From: Acinetobacter bereziniae LMG 1003 = CIP 70.12
GTDB lineage: Bacteria > Pseudomonadota > Gammaproteobacteria > Pseudomonadales > Moraxellaceae
Direction: 5' to 3'
Assembly (NCBI RefSeq): GCF_000368925.1
Contig: NZ_KB849756.1
Coordinates: 1,846,397 to 1,910,396 of the forward strand
Length of the DNA: 64,000 nucleotides
Positions 55,806 to 64,000 of the stretch are shown here, one piece after another. Under the pieces are notes generated by a model that searched no databases, was not told where the DNA came from, and saw nothing but the letters and a program-made list of their open reading frames with translations. The stretch's first letter is position 1, and each line of letters starts with the position of its first letter. Position numbers and translations under genes: made by a program.

Positions 55806-56477
55806 ATGTGGTCAATTCTGGCACTCGGTGCAGTTGAACGGTTCATCAATCATGGGATTAATTTGGATGCGATTACTCGCATTCAATTCAATCAGTTACA
55901 AGGCAAACTGTTACGTGTCGTGATGGATGCGCCTCAGCTTTCTGTCGATGTTTTTTTTGATGAACATAAAGTTCGTCTTGAACCGACCGTAACGGGCAAA
56001 AGTGAAACGCCTTCTGTTTTTGAACAGCGTCCTTTTGATCAAAGCCGTACTATTTCAGAAGCGACGGCGACATTACATGTTAAAAATGTGGTTGAACTGG
56101 TCAAGTTATTTATTGCCGATGAGATTGGCAATATTCCTCTACAGGGCGATTATCATCTTTTGCAGGATATTCAAAAGATTATCCAACAGGCTGAACCTGA
56201 TTTAGCATCACAATTAAGCCCATGGATTGGTCCTGCACTTGCCCATGAAATTGCAAAGATTCAATTTGCGCCTCAACATCTAAAGCGCTCTTTACAAAGC
56301 CATTTATTTTTTGCTGAAGATTTTTTAAAAGAAGACAGTGGCATTTTTGCTCCACGTTGGCAAATGGATGATCTGCAACACGATACGCGTCTGCTTAATC
56401 AAAATATTGATCGCATTGAAGCAAAAATCCAACAACTCCAAGCTTTACTTAATTCCCACCAAGATCAGGTAATTTAA
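55806..56477 (+). CDS. ubiJ: Ubiquinone biosynthesis accessory factor UbiJ (SCP2 domain)
   Basis: This 223-residue protein has an N-terminal SCP2-like lipid-binding domain (about 1-110: GRL-type LLRVVMDAPQLSVDVFFDEHKVRL, EATATLHVKNVVELVKL) and a C-terminal helix with a coiled coil (DTRLLNQNIDRIEAKIQQLQALL). UbiJ holds the lipid intermediates in the Ubi complex. It lies between ubiE and ubiB, with a 3-base gap to ubiB. Confidence 0.92.
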   Translation: MWSILALGAVERFINHGINLDAITRIQFNQLQGKLLRVVMDAPQLSVDVFFDEHKVRLEPTVTGKSETPSVFEQRPFDQSRTISEATATLHVKNVVELVKLFIADEIGNIPLQGDYHLLQDIQKIIQQAEPDLASQLSPWIGPALAHEIAKIQFAPQHLKRSLQSHLFFAEDFLKEDSGIFAPRWQMDDLQHDTRLLNQNIDRIEAKIQQLQALLNSHQDQVI

Positions 56478-56480
56478 TTT

Positions 56481-58100
56481 ATGATTCCGCACATTGCCCG
56501 TTTATTCGAACTTTGGCGTATCGCAGCGCACTATAGACTCGACACACTGGTTCCTGCGGAAGAGTTACCTGAAAAAGCCCGTCATGCATTGTCTTTAATT
56601 CGCTTACACCCTGCTGCATGGTCAAGTAAAGAACGTAAAAATCCGCTTAAACTCAAAGAAGCTTTAGAGGAAATGGGACCACTTGCAATTAAATTGGGGC
56701 AGTTGTTGTCAACTCGACGGGATTTAATTCCACCTGAAATATTGCAGCAATTGGTTTTACTACAAGATCGGGTAAAACCTTTTGGCTCGGATGTGGCTAA
56801 GACACGAATTGAGCAATCGCTGAAAGCCAATATTTCAAGCATTTTTGCACGTTTTGATGAACAGCCTTTAGCTGCGGCTTCAATTGCACAAGTCCATACG
56901 GCTGCTTTACATGATGGTCGTGAAGTCGTGGTGAAAGTGACTCGTCCAGATATTCGCAGTCAGATTTTACAAGACTTTGAGATTTTACAATGGCTCGGTG
57001 CAAGCTTGGAAAAACGCCTTGAAGCGGCACGGGCAGTACATTTATCTGAAATTATTCAAAATTATCGTCAAGTCATCTTAAACGAGCTCGATCTGACACT
57101 CGAAGCAGACAACACTCGCCGTATGCGCCATTACTTCACAGGCTCAAGCATGATGTACGTGCCTGAAGTCTATATGGACAGCAAAGATGTTATGGTGGCT
57201 GAACGCATCACTGGTGTTCCGATTTCAGATATAGAAACATTTGAACGCTTGGGTATGGATCGTAAGGATCTTGCCGAAAAAGGTTTAACCATCTTCTTTA
57301 CTCAGGTGTTCCGAGATAATTTTTTCCATGCAGATATGCACCCTGGAAATGTCTTTGTTGAGACTTTAAACCCAAGTCATCCTCGCTATATCGCGCTGGA
57401 TTGTGCAATTATGGGCGAGTTGTCCAAGCAAGACCAAATGACTGTTGCCCGCATGCTATTGGCGGTCATGAACAGCGACTTTATGCAATTAATTCAAATT
57501 GTGCATCAAGCGGGTTGGATTCCACCAGGCACGGACCAAGATGCGCTGGCTCGTGAAATGCGTCGTACTGTTGGACCGATGGTGTCTAAACCGATGCATG
57601 AATTAGACTTTGCTGGGATTTTAATTCAAGTCATGGATATTGCTCGCCGTTTCCATTTAGAAATCCCACCACAATTAATGTTATTGCTAAAGACATTGGT
57701 ACATGTAGAAGGCTTAGGAACGGACTTATACCCTGAGCTAGATATTTGGAAGTTGGCAAAGCCTATTCTGACTGAATGGGTCAAAGCACAAATGAATCCG
57801 CAGAAAAACTTAAAGGAGTTGGGACAAAAAATTCCTGATTTACTTTTAGGTGCTCAGGATTTTCCAACATTAATGGTTGATAGTTTAAATGGTTTAAAAA
57901 ATCAATCTGCTTGGCACGCCAAACAACTACATGAATTGCAAATGATGCGCTTAGAAGTCGAGCATCAACAAAAACGAAGTTGGATTTTTGGCAGTCTCAT
58001 GGCGATTTTGCTATCAATAGCCATCATTGCGCCTTGGTATATTTCGATTATTTTAATTATTTTGACCAGTATCTTAGCCATTTGGCGGATTGCCAAATAA
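56481..58100 (+). CDS. ubiB: Ubiquinone biosynthesis regulatory protein kinase UbiB
   Basis: This 539-residue atypical ADCK/ABC1 kinase-like ATPase is needed for ubiquinone synthesis. It shows the KxGQ motif in AIKLGQLLSTRRDLIP (about 71-86), the alanine-rich loop AAASIAQVHTAAL, VVVKVTRPDI with the conserved lysine, and FFHADMHPGNVFVE with the catalytic-loop residues. Two C-terminal hydrophobic helices (about 496-535) anchor it in the membrane. It is the last gene of the ubiEJB operon, followed by a terminator. Confidence 0.96.
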   Translation: MIPHIARLFELWRIAAHYRLDTLVPAEELPEKARHALSLIRLHPAAWSSKERKNPLKLKEALEEMGPLAIKLGQLLSTRRDLIPPEILQQLVLLQDRVKPFGSDVAKTRIEQSLKANISSIFARFDEQPLAAASIAQVHTAALHDGREVVVKVTRPDIRSQILQDFEILQWLGASLEKRLEAARAVHLSEIIQNYRQVILNELDLTLEADNTRRMRHYFTGSSMMYVPEVYMDSKDVMVAERITGVPISDIETFERLGMDRKDLAEKGLTIFFTQVFRDNFFHADMHPGNVFVETLNPSHPRYIALDCAIMGELSKQDQMTVARMLLAVMNSDFMQLIQIVHQAGWIPPGTDQDALAREMRRTVGPMVSKPMHELDFAGILIQVMDIARRFHLEIPPQLMLLLKTLVHVEGLGTDLYPELDIWKLAKPILTEWVKAQMNPQKNLKELGQKIPDLLLGAQDFPTLMVDSLNGLKNQSAWHAKQLHELQMMRLEVEHQQKRSWIFGSLMAILLSIAIIAPWYISIILIILTSILAIWRIAK

Positions 58101-58107
58101 TATGAGT

Positions 58108-58133
58108 AAGCCTATTCAATGAATAGGCTTTTT
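58108..58133 (+). terminator. Terminator after ubiB
   Basis: Perfect stem AAGCCTATTC / GAATAGGCTT with a 3-base loop and TTT, eight bases after the stop. Confidence 0.88.
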
Positions 58134-58201
58134 ACCGCAAGTTAGGTGTTTAACTTGGAGAACTATATATAAACGCCTAAAGACTTCGCATAATTGAAAC
58201 C

Positions 58202-59377
58202 TTAAATATTCTGCTTTTTCCATTGTGAATCATCTAATTGGAATACTGCCTTGTCCCGACCTTCATTTGGATTTTGATTTAAAAAAATTTCATTCCAAGT
58301 TTGAACTGTTGTTTTTAATATGGGCGGTGTTTTAAATGATTCAAATAATTGCTTTTCAATAGCTGAAAGTTTACTGCTGATTTTCAGTCGAAATGGTGCC
58401 TTATAATTTTTTTTCGTAATCGTGTCTATTTCTTGAAAATCCCAAAAAAATACACCTGTTGTGCTAAAAGGATCATAGAGTGATCTTGTTGTTTTTGCTC
58501 GTCTTTCAACCAACTGTAATCCATAAAGATCTCTTAACATTTTAGGGCCTCCTAAACCCTGTGCAAAGACCCATAATGTATTTCCAAAAGTTCCATCTTC
58601 TTTTAACCCAATACGAATCGCATTTGCCCACATGAGACGTTTATTATCTCCAAATAAATGTGTTGCAGGTGTACCAATACGAATATGAGCGCCAAGAAAA
58701 ACTTTATTGCCTAGGGCATCCTCAATAAATCCTTCACTATTAGGGAATCCATCACCATATACCAGTGAAGTAATATCCATATATTTATTAATTCGCTCCA
58801 CTCGAATCATCAACTCATGACGAACATCTAAATCAGGAACAAAACTTTTACCTGTTGCATCATAAACATCACGAGAAAGGGCAAAAGCATGGTTTTTACC
58901 ATGATAATGAGAAATAAAGTTAAAACTACGAGGGCTTTCAAATTTTATTTCAGGGACTATCATATTTAATTCACCTGATGGTCTATATTTAATATCGGCA
59001 TAGTCCTCATCATGACCGAGTATAGGGACTCCCAAAATTCTTAATGGTCCAGATGTATTAGATTGAACTTCTATAGAATTTAATTTTTGCGATTGATTTG
59101 TTTTAGATAAATCAATATTTGATTTTGACCAAACACGAGAGCTTACACTTCGAGGAGGAGGAGCTTTAGCCTTCGGTTCAAAAAAACTTCTCTCTAAAGA
59201 AAATCCTCGATTATCGCCATGGAAAAAGAAACCTTTGGCTTCAAACTGCGCATTGGGGTGAAAAGAACGTAGATTGATCTGATAATTTGCCAATTTAACT
59301 AATTTGATTATTACATCATGGCGTTTTTTATTTGGATCAGCAGGTGTTGTCATTACGGATGCTAAAGTTTTTCCCAT
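58202..59377 (-). CDS. Putative effector of an orphan VgrG-tail cassette (unrecognised)
   Basis: This 391-residue soluble protein without signal peptide starts MGKTLASVMTTPADPNKKRH. Notable segments are AKGFFFHGDNRGFSLERSFF, SRVWSKSNIDLSKTNQSQ and FNFISHYHGKNHAFALSRDV, with several conserved-looking His, Asp and Arg residues. I do not recognise the family. It begins two bases after the stop of a membrane protein gene and is third in the run VgrG tail-membrane protein-this gene. Composition is more AT-rich than ubiB next to it. Toxin function is inferred from context; it could also be a structural or immunity partner. Confidence 0.55.
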   Translation of the reverse strand: MGKTLASVMTTPADPNKKRHDVIIKLVKLANYQINLRSFHPNAQFEAKGFFFHGDNRGFSLERSFFEPKAKAPPPRSVSSRVWSKSNIDLSKTNQSQKLNSIEVQSNTSGPLRILGVPILGHDEDYADIKYRPSGELNMIVPEIKFESPRSFNFISHYHGKNHAFALSRDVYDATGKSFVPDLDVRHELMIRVERINKYMDITSLVYGDGFPNSEGFIEDALGNKVFLGAHIRIGTPATHLFGDNKRLMWANAIRIGLKEDGTFGNTLWVFAQGLGGPKMLRDLYGLQLVERRAKTTRSLYDPFSTTGVFFWDFQEIDTITKKNYKAPFRLKISSKLSAIEKQLFESFKTPPILKTTVQTWNEIFLNQNPNEGRDKAVFQLDDSQWKKQNI

Positions 59378-59379
59378 TT

Positions 59380-60189
59380 TTAATCCTTTTTATTGTGTTC
59401 TAAATATTCTGCTAAATATTGAAGTCTGAAAGTTTGTACTCCATTTAGTTTTTTTTCTAATTCAGGAAGTGAATAATCCCCCAAAAAATTTTCATAACTT
59501 AATTTGTCATCATTAAGTTTGGGGTAAGAAATATTAAATTGCATACAATCCCAATATTCTCCTTTTTCTTTACCTAAACTTTCAAAATCCCCCATATACG
59601 ATTCATATTCATCTATATTTTTCCAAATATAAGCATCACAAATATTCCAAGCATAGGCTGTTTTTAATTTTACTTGCTCTCGTGTTAAATGATAAACATC
59701 TAAGTCATTTGTTTTAGGGTAAAGTTTAGGATCAAATATCATCTGTTTAGCTTGATTATTGCTATCAATATACCAGGACCAATTAACTCTTTGATCGTAA
59801 TCATACCCCCCTCCACCTTGATAAGGCATATTGATTCGTTGTCCATCTTTGGTCAGTGTAATCCAATAAACATTTCGATAAGTGTAGTTCATACTTTTAG
59901 TCAGAACTTCTCTTCGTGAAGCTTTAACTTTGATTAAACCATTTTCAGGAACAGTTAAAGACATGCCTAGCGGGTCCATTTTTAAGTCTTGTCCATCTGC
60001 TTGGTCAAATACCACAAACACAGGACCTATGAAGTTTTCAGGAATTAAAAAGACAACAGCTGGTTTCATGGCATCCTTCCCCCAACTTACCAACTTGATG
60101 ACAACAATCGTCGCAACCAAGAGGCTGATGATGAATATAATGAATTTTGTTTTCGTCAAATTCAGTTTTTTAATCACTCTTCTTTCCAT
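59380..60189 (-). CDS. Membrane-anchored protein, DUF6843-like, possible immunity factor
   Basis: This 269-residue protein has one N-terminal transmembrane anchor (about 14-32, TKFIIFIISLLVATIVVIKL) and a periplasmic domain that starts VVFLIPENFIGPVFVVFDQADG. This resembles the IPxxFxGPV pattern I associate with DUF6843. A Gly/Tyr-rich PYQGGGGYDYDQRVNW segment follows. It overlaps the VgrG-tail gene by 16 bases and lies two bases before the effector candidate. Placement suggests periplasmic protection against the linked effector, but this is inference. Confidence 0.55.
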   Translation of the reverse strand: MERRVIKKLNLTKTKFIIFIISLLVATIVVIKLVSWGKDAMKPAVVFLIPENFIGPVFVVFDQADGQDLKMDPLGMSLTVPENGLIKVKASRREVLTKSMNYTYRNVYWITLTKDGQRINMPYQGGGGYDYDQRVNWSWYIDSNNQAKQMIFDPKLYPKTNDLDVYHLTREQVKLKTAYAWNICDAYIWKNIDEYESYMGDFESLGKEKGEYWDCMQFNISYPKLNDDKLSYENFLGDYSLPELEKKLNGVQTFRLQYLAEYLEHNKKD

Positions 60190-60533
60190 TGGTGATTGAT
60201 ATCATCATCGCCTAAATATTTAAGTTCCAATTTTTCAGCCTCCGTTCCAGTTTGAACAAATTGAGTTTGTTGTTGATCATCTAAATTTGCATTGAACTGA
60301 TAACTACGTTTTGAATTAAAGAGTTTAAAAGGTAAATTTTTAATATCTTCATCACTGATTAAATTAAAACCGTGATTAAAGCCTTCTAAATTTGAGCTTG
60401 GCAAAAAAGGCAATGTTGTAACGACTTTTTGCCCTCCCTCAAACTTATGTTGTCCTGCCTGAAACACAACTTTACCGCCTGTCGAGATAGTAATCCCTTG
60501 ACCATCAATTTGAATACGAGAACCACCTGCCAT
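60174..60533 (-). CDS. Orphan VgrG C-terminal tail (DUF2345 end plus tail module)
   Basis: This 119-residue protein has only the end of a VgrG: GGSRIQIDGQGITISTGGKV and FQAGQHKFEGGQKV correspond to the last DUF2345 strands, then a tail module of about 80 residues. The intact VgrG of this window has VKAGQHKFLGPQEI at the same point, and the DNA shares the 15-mer AAACTTATGTTGTCC (60441-60455 and 12075-12089). It has its own ATG but only a weak Shine-Dalgarno. There is no gp27/gp5 part anywhere near, so it is either a remnant of a lost vgrG or a spare tail-effector cassette. Confidence 0.7.
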   Translation of the reverse strand: MAGGSRIQIDGQGITISTGGKVVFQAGQHKFEGGQKVVTTLPFLPSSNLEGFNHGFNLISDEDIKNLPFKLFNSKRSYQFNANLDDQQQTQFVQTGTEAEKLELKYLGDDDINHQWKEE

Positions 60534-60705
60534 TTTTATTACTCAAATATGCATTGTTTAACAAAATAGTATAATATATAGTCAAAATAGTCAAAATTTA
60601 AGCAAAACAAATCATGATTTATAAGAATTTCTTAAATCTTAAAATCATCAAGAACCATAGCTACAAAAAGGAAGCATACGCCTAAACAATGGAGAAAAAT
60701 TTCTG

Positions 60706-61443
60706 ATGACAATGATTATCACTGCCCATTTAGGAGATTGTATCCTGATCGCCGCAGATAAAAGAGCAATGTCATGTAATTTAGAAACTGGACAAATCAA
60801 ATTGGCAAACGATAATGAGCAAAAAATAAAATTATGGAATCGAGGCGCAATTGCTGGCACAGGCGAAACCATATTTTTAGATCGAGTTGCAGATTATTTT
60901 ATTCAATTTAAAAAAGATGAGTACCATTTAAAACAATTAGATAGAATTTATGACGAGATAGAAAAACGAATGCTTGAAGGTATTCCACCAAAAGTTTTAT
61001 ACAATAACTGCATTATGTTTTCCATGTTTAATGGCGTTGAGACTTTATTACACTCTATCCCCATTGAGCCTTTTTTTCACGTCATTGAAAAAAATGATCG
61101 TAAAATCATTCAGCCTAAAGTACTTACAATTAAAGCTTATGATGTAGATGTCACCTGCTTTAATCTTCCACCAGATATGAGCAACCTACAGGAATTCCAA
61201 CGAAATTTAAAAGCGCTGTCCGATTTTACAGACGAAAAAGAATTCGTTTTCTATTACATCAGACATTTAAAAAAAATTTTTGCGACACATGCTCAAGTAG
61301 ACCCAAGTATTACCACATCATTTGATCTCTATTTACAATCTTGTGTGACAGGAAGAAATATAGCAATTCATGTTCCAAGTTTAATTTTACCTTCAGTCAT
61401 CTCCGATGACTTAAACTATTGGAATAGAATGAACAATATATAG
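60706..61443 (+). CDS. Proteasome-like Ntn-hydrolase family protein
   Basis: This 245-residue protein begins M-T2-M-I-I-T-A-H, then CILIAADKRAMS with D18, EQKIKLWNRGAIAGTGET with lysines 40 and 42. This follows the N-terminus of proteasome beta subunits and HslV: the Thr nucleophile freed by Met removal, the Asp about 17 residues later, the Lys near 33-40, and the AGTG strand. It is longer than HslV (about 175) and has an extra C-terminal half I cannot assign. No unfoldase gene is next to it. It is divergent from the VgrG-tail cassette. Proteolytic activity is inferred. Confidence 0.65.
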   Translation: MTMIITAHLGDCILIAADKRAMSCNLETGQIKLANDNEQKIKLWNRGAIAGTGETIFLDRVADYFIQFKKDEYHLKQLDRIYDEIEKRMLEGIPPKVLYNNCIMFSMFNGVETLLHSIPIEPFFHVIEKNDRKIIQPKVLTIKAYDVDVTCFNLPPDMSNLQEFQRNLKALSDFTDEKEFVFYYIRHLKKIFATHAQVDPSITTSFDLYLQSCVTGRNIAIHVPSLILPSVISDDLNYWNRMNNI

Positions 61444-61506
61444 ATTAAGATAATATTTAAATCATAAGGTGGACGATTTGCAGGATACACATCCACACTC
61501 TAACAT

Positions 61507-61610
61507 TAGACCTCTTGCGAAAGTAGATTTTTTTGTCATTTGGGTTTTATATAATGCCTTATAAATCAAAGGTTACATCTGCTCAAATTTCAACCAAAGC
61601 AAGAGACCTA
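61507..61610. mobile_element. MITE-like 104-bp element
   Basis: Imperfect 12-bp terminal inverted repeats (TAGACCTCTTGC and GCAAGAGACCTA, two mismatches) bound an AT-rich core without ORF. The ends recall IS5-type termini from memory. It lies in the accessory island between the proteasome-like gene and a zinc-ribbon gene. No target-site duplication is certain. Confidence 0.35.
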
Positions 61611-61700
61611 TTAACTAAATAAATCATTATATAAAGAGATAAAAAAACATCTATTGTTTGGTTTTCATTTGATTTTAATAAGCTTTATATCAAACTGAAA

Positions 61701-62186
61701 TTATCTTTTATTTGCTAGCCTGTTTACTGCAGCTTGAATAATATCTGGTAATAGTTCTTTTCGAGGCCCTGATGAGTCTCCAATCATTTTTGCGATACTT
61801 TCGCTATCCATGATCCAGCAATTACTTGGAATGAATTGGATCTGTGGTTTTCCATCAAAATGACTAATTGTTAAAAACATTCTTTTGAATTGCACCATTC
61901 TTGTAATTATTGCTCTTACAATTTCTTCTTCTTTAAACTCAGGATATTCTGGAATCTTACCACCCAGTCGATCAATTTCACTATGCAACCCCCAGTAGTA
62001 ATCCATAATTTTATTACAAGTTTCTGATTGCAAGAGATCGAATGATATCGGGGGAGTTTCAATATCTTGATTGTGAACATCAGAAAATTTATCAGTCGAA
62101 TATGCTGTGGGTGCAGCACATTTTGGACATGAAATAGCGAGGTCACTGAATCTTTTACCACATTCTTTGCAATTAATTAGAGCCAT
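61701..62186 (-). CDS. Zinc-ribbon protein of unknown function
   Basis: This 161-residue protein starts MALINCKECGKRFSDLAISCPKCAAPT, a two-CxxC zinc ribbon (C6, C9, C20, C23). The rest is helical and soluble: MDYYWGLHSEIDRLGGKIPEYPEF and GPRKELLPDIIQAAVNRLA. The ATG at 62186 has AAGGAAATC ahead of it; the longer frame upstream lacks such a site. Many small bacterial proteins begin with this ribbon; the remaining domain is not recognised. Monocistronic in the accessory island. Confidence 0.65.
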   Translation of the reverse strand: MALINCKECGKRFSDLAISCPKCAAPTAYSTDKFSDVHNQDIETPPISFDLLQSETCNKIMDYYWGLHSEIDRLGGKIPEYPEFKEEEIVRAIITRMVQFKRMFLTISHFDGKPQIQFIPSNCWIMDSESIAKMIGDSSGPRKELLPDIIQAAVNRLANKR

Positions 62187-62327
62187 TTTGATTTCCTTAA
62201 CGTGATATGAGGGAGTAATAAATTTATCGCTCAATAGTTACAGGTTTATTTTCTTGGTTGCTTATACTCACAATAACCTACAGTTACGTTATAGTTTAAA
62301 CACAAGTATGGTCTGGAAAACTTAGAC

Positions 62328-62675
62328 ATGAGTCAAAATGTAAGCCAAGAAATTATTGATTTACTTTCTAAAAGTGGAATTATCTTTACCCTAACTGTAC
62401 CTATCCCTTACGGAACTACACAGATCAATTTAGACAAAAATCTTGTATCGGAATATGTATTGGATAAATATTTAGCATTAGCAAAATATTATGGTGTTTC
62501 AAAATCAGAATATGTGTTGTGGTTACAACAAAACATGAGTGTCATATGTTGTGGGACTACAAAGCAGGGGAAAAGATGTAAAAAGACTGTTAAAGACGGA
62601 AACCATGTTGATATTCAACAATGGATAAAAATGCAAGGTTTAGTTTGTGAATTACATGAATCAGAACTTAAATAA
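62328..62675 (+). CDS. Small protein with C-terminal zinc-finger-like motif
   Basis: This 115-residue protein has an N-terminal hydrophobic-polar part (EIIDLLSKSGIIFTLTVPIP) and a helix with LALAKYYGVSKSEYVLWLQQ. At the C-terminus CCGTTKQGKRCKKTV and a final CELH form a Cys/Cys/Cys/His set like the DUF5763 zinc finger. The function is unknown. It is divergent from the zinc-ribbon gene, 141 bases away, sharing a promoter region. Confidence 0.6.
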   Translation: MSQNVSQEIIDLLSKSGIIFTLTVPIPYGTTQINLDKNLVSEYVLDKYLALAKYYGVSKSEYVLWLQQNMSVICCGTTKQGKRCKKTVKDGNHVDIQQWIKMQGLVCELHESELK

Positions 62676-62890
62676 TATTGATAACACTACATTTTGTGTT
62701 AGCGATCCTCAAAAACAGGGTTCCAACAAACATGATTGCTTTAACTCATTAAAAACTTAGCAAACCTTTGTTGATCATTGATTTAAGCAATTCAATTTCC
62801 ATGACTGTAAAGTCATCTACTGACACCTCTCGCCATTGCTGAAAATGCCACTCAACTTAAAATGAAAAATCCGTTTGAGTGAGTGTCGCA

Positions 62891-63973
62891 ATGATTCAGA
62901 TTTTACAGAAACGCCCTTCTGCTTTAACCCTTCGTGCAGGCTCACTCGCCAAACAACTCATCGCAAAAGAAGGATTGCAGTCACAACACGTGGATATGAT
63001 CCCCGGTGCAGCAGGAGGTCCAAAAGGCATTGGGCTGATGGGGCTTGATCAAGCGATTTTTGGTGATTTTCTACAACGTGTCAAGCAACGCCGCTTTCTT
63101 ATCGGCTCATCCGTTGGCGCATGGCGTTTTGCTGGGATTTTAGCACAGGGAGAACTACTCGGACCTGAGCGATTGGCTGAGTTATATATCCATTTACCTT
63201 TTCATAAAAAGATGAAGATCGCAGAGATTGAAAAAATATCTCGGGAGATGTTGTACAGTATTTTAGACCACCAAACCCAAAAACTGGTCGAACATCCTGA
63301 TTATCACCTCACCATTATTTCAGCCAAAGCAGAACATTTATTTCAAAGTGATCAGAAGCTTGCACTTTATGGTTCTTTATTGGGCATTATCGGCAGTAAT
63401 GCTGTTTCTAGACAACATCTCAGTAAGTTTATGCAACGCGTAATTTGTCAGCCAGCACAATTTCCACAATTTAAAATTCAAGATGACGCTTTTAAAACAC
63501 ATTATTTAAATTTTGACCAAGACAATGTTGCCGATTGGCTCATGGCTTCAGGTTCAATTCCGGCAGTTACGCCAGCAGTCAAAAATATCACCAATGCACC
63601 TCATGGTGCATATCGTGATGGTGGTTTGATTGACTATCACATCGACTTGCCTTTTGAAAGTAACGGCATTGTTTTATACCCACATTTTACCGACCGAATT
63701 ATTCCAGGTTGGTTCGATAAAATGTTTAAATCTCGAACTGCAAATCCTCAAAACCAAGCGAGAACATTACTAATCTCGCCCTCTCAAGCCTATTTAGAAT
63801 CATTAGCTCTAGGGCGTTTACCTGACCGTAAAGACTTTGTGATGAAAGGTTTAGATGATCAAAAACGGATCACACTATGGAAACAATCCGTCGCAGAAAG
63901 CCAACGACTGGGAGATGAGTTTCTAGAATTGATCGAAAAGCAGAACTGGGCTGAACATATACAAGACTTATAG
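62891..63973 (+). CDS. Patatin-like phospholipase
   Basis: This 360-residue protein has the patatin motifs: a glycine-rich oxyanion loop PGAAGGPKGIGLMG (about 38-51), the nucleophile elbow G72-S-S74-V-G76 (LIGSSVGAWR) and the catalytic D243-G-G (YRDGGLID). The Ser-Asp dyad hydrolyses acyl esters of phospholipids. There is no signal peptide. The ATG at 62891 is chosen; a GTG four codons upstream is in frame but has no Shine-Dalgarno. It marks the return to backbone genes after the accessory island. Confidence 0.88.
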   Translation: MIQILQKRPSALTLRAGSLAKQLIAKEGLQSQHVDMIPGAAGGPKGIGLMGLDQAIFGDFLQRVKQRRFLIGSSVGAWRFAGILAQGELLGPERLAELYIHLPFHKKMKIAEIEKISREMLYSILDHQTQKLVEHPDYHLTIISAKAEHLFQSDQKLALYGSLLGIIGSNAVSRQHLSKFMQRVICQPAQFPQFKIQDDAFKTHYLNFDQDNVADWLMASGSIPAVTPAVKNITNAPHGAYRDGGLIDYHIDLPFESNGIVLYPHFTDRIIPGWFDKMFKSRTANPQNQARTLLISPSQAYLESLALGRLPDRKDFVMKGLDDQKRITLWKQSVAESQRLGDEFLELIEKQNWAEHIQDL

Positions 63974-64000
63974 CCTCTGATTTTTATTTAATGCTATTCA

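Noticed and set aside
60704..60722. Fur-box-like GACAATGATTATCA
   Set aside because: It lies inside the start of a coding sequence and matches only part of the consensus.
1..64000. CRISPR arrays, tRNA and rRNA genes
   Set aside because: No regular repeat-spacer arrays, cloverleaf sequences or rRNA segments were seen on either strand.

Overview
The window comes from the chromosome of a gammaproteobacterium of the Moraxellaceae, almost certainly an Acinetobacter outside the A. baumannii core. The sequence is AT-rich. It carries a pqqABCDE operon, a two-domain polyphosphate:AMP phosphotransferase of the type known from A. johnsonii, a protein of the Acinetobacter FFLEELY family, a UbiE with a long N-terminal extension, and VgrG and RHS islands. 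Species cannot be fixed from the sequence alone.

Layout. 1-2500 (minus strand): pqqA-B-C-D-E, with pqqE cut by the window edge and a hairpin between pqqA and pqqB. 2.9-9.6 kb: a small membrane protein, an MBL-fold hydrolase, hemH, a DUF4062 protein, murI, a DUF1285 protein and ETF:ubiquinone oxidoreductase. 9.7-14.6 kb (minus): a type VI secretion VgrG followed by an unrecognised cargo-effector candidate and a lipoprotein that looks like its immunity partner. 15-24 kb: tusA, corC-lnt, a CsaA-like tRNA-binding protein, small membrane proteins, type II secretion genes gspF-gspG, and priA. 24-29.4 kb (minus): an accessory polymorphic-toxin locus with a Sec-exported 1401-residue RHS protein ending in a ParB-like domain, a coupled immunity candidate and two small membrane or lipoprotein genes. 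A Fur-box-like site precedes rhs.

29.9-41 kb: a Kef-type antiporter, hslO, a DUF2147 protein, cbpA-cbpM, a YdcH-like protein, a CorA/ZntB transporter, pnp-rpsO and a beta-lactamase-like serine hydrolase. 41.3-51 kb (minus): recC-recB-recD, with a possible small RNA downstream and five DnaA-box-like units in strict 12-bp tandem at the recD start. 51-58 kb: a hydrophobic protein, a palindromic intergenic repeat, a small unknown gene, the polyP:AMP phosphotransferase, the FFLEELY protein and ubiE-ubiJ-ubiB. 58.2-62.7 kb: a second accessory island with an orphan VgrG tail, a membrane protein, an effector candidate, a proteasome-like (Ntn-hydrolase) protein, two zinc-finger-like proteins and a short MITE-like element. 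The window closes with a patatin-like phospholipase.

The housekeeping backbone is interrupted by three visibly more AT-rich islands (about 9.7-12.1, 24.1-25.7 and 58.2-62.7 kb), all tied to interbacterial competition. The most unusual observations are the orphan VgrG-tail cassette sharing a module boundary with the intact VgrG, the solitary proteasome-like protein beside it, the Sec-exported RHS/ParB-like toxin with a Fur-like site, and the DnaA-box array in recD. All functions are inferred by reading the sequence; no database search was possible.
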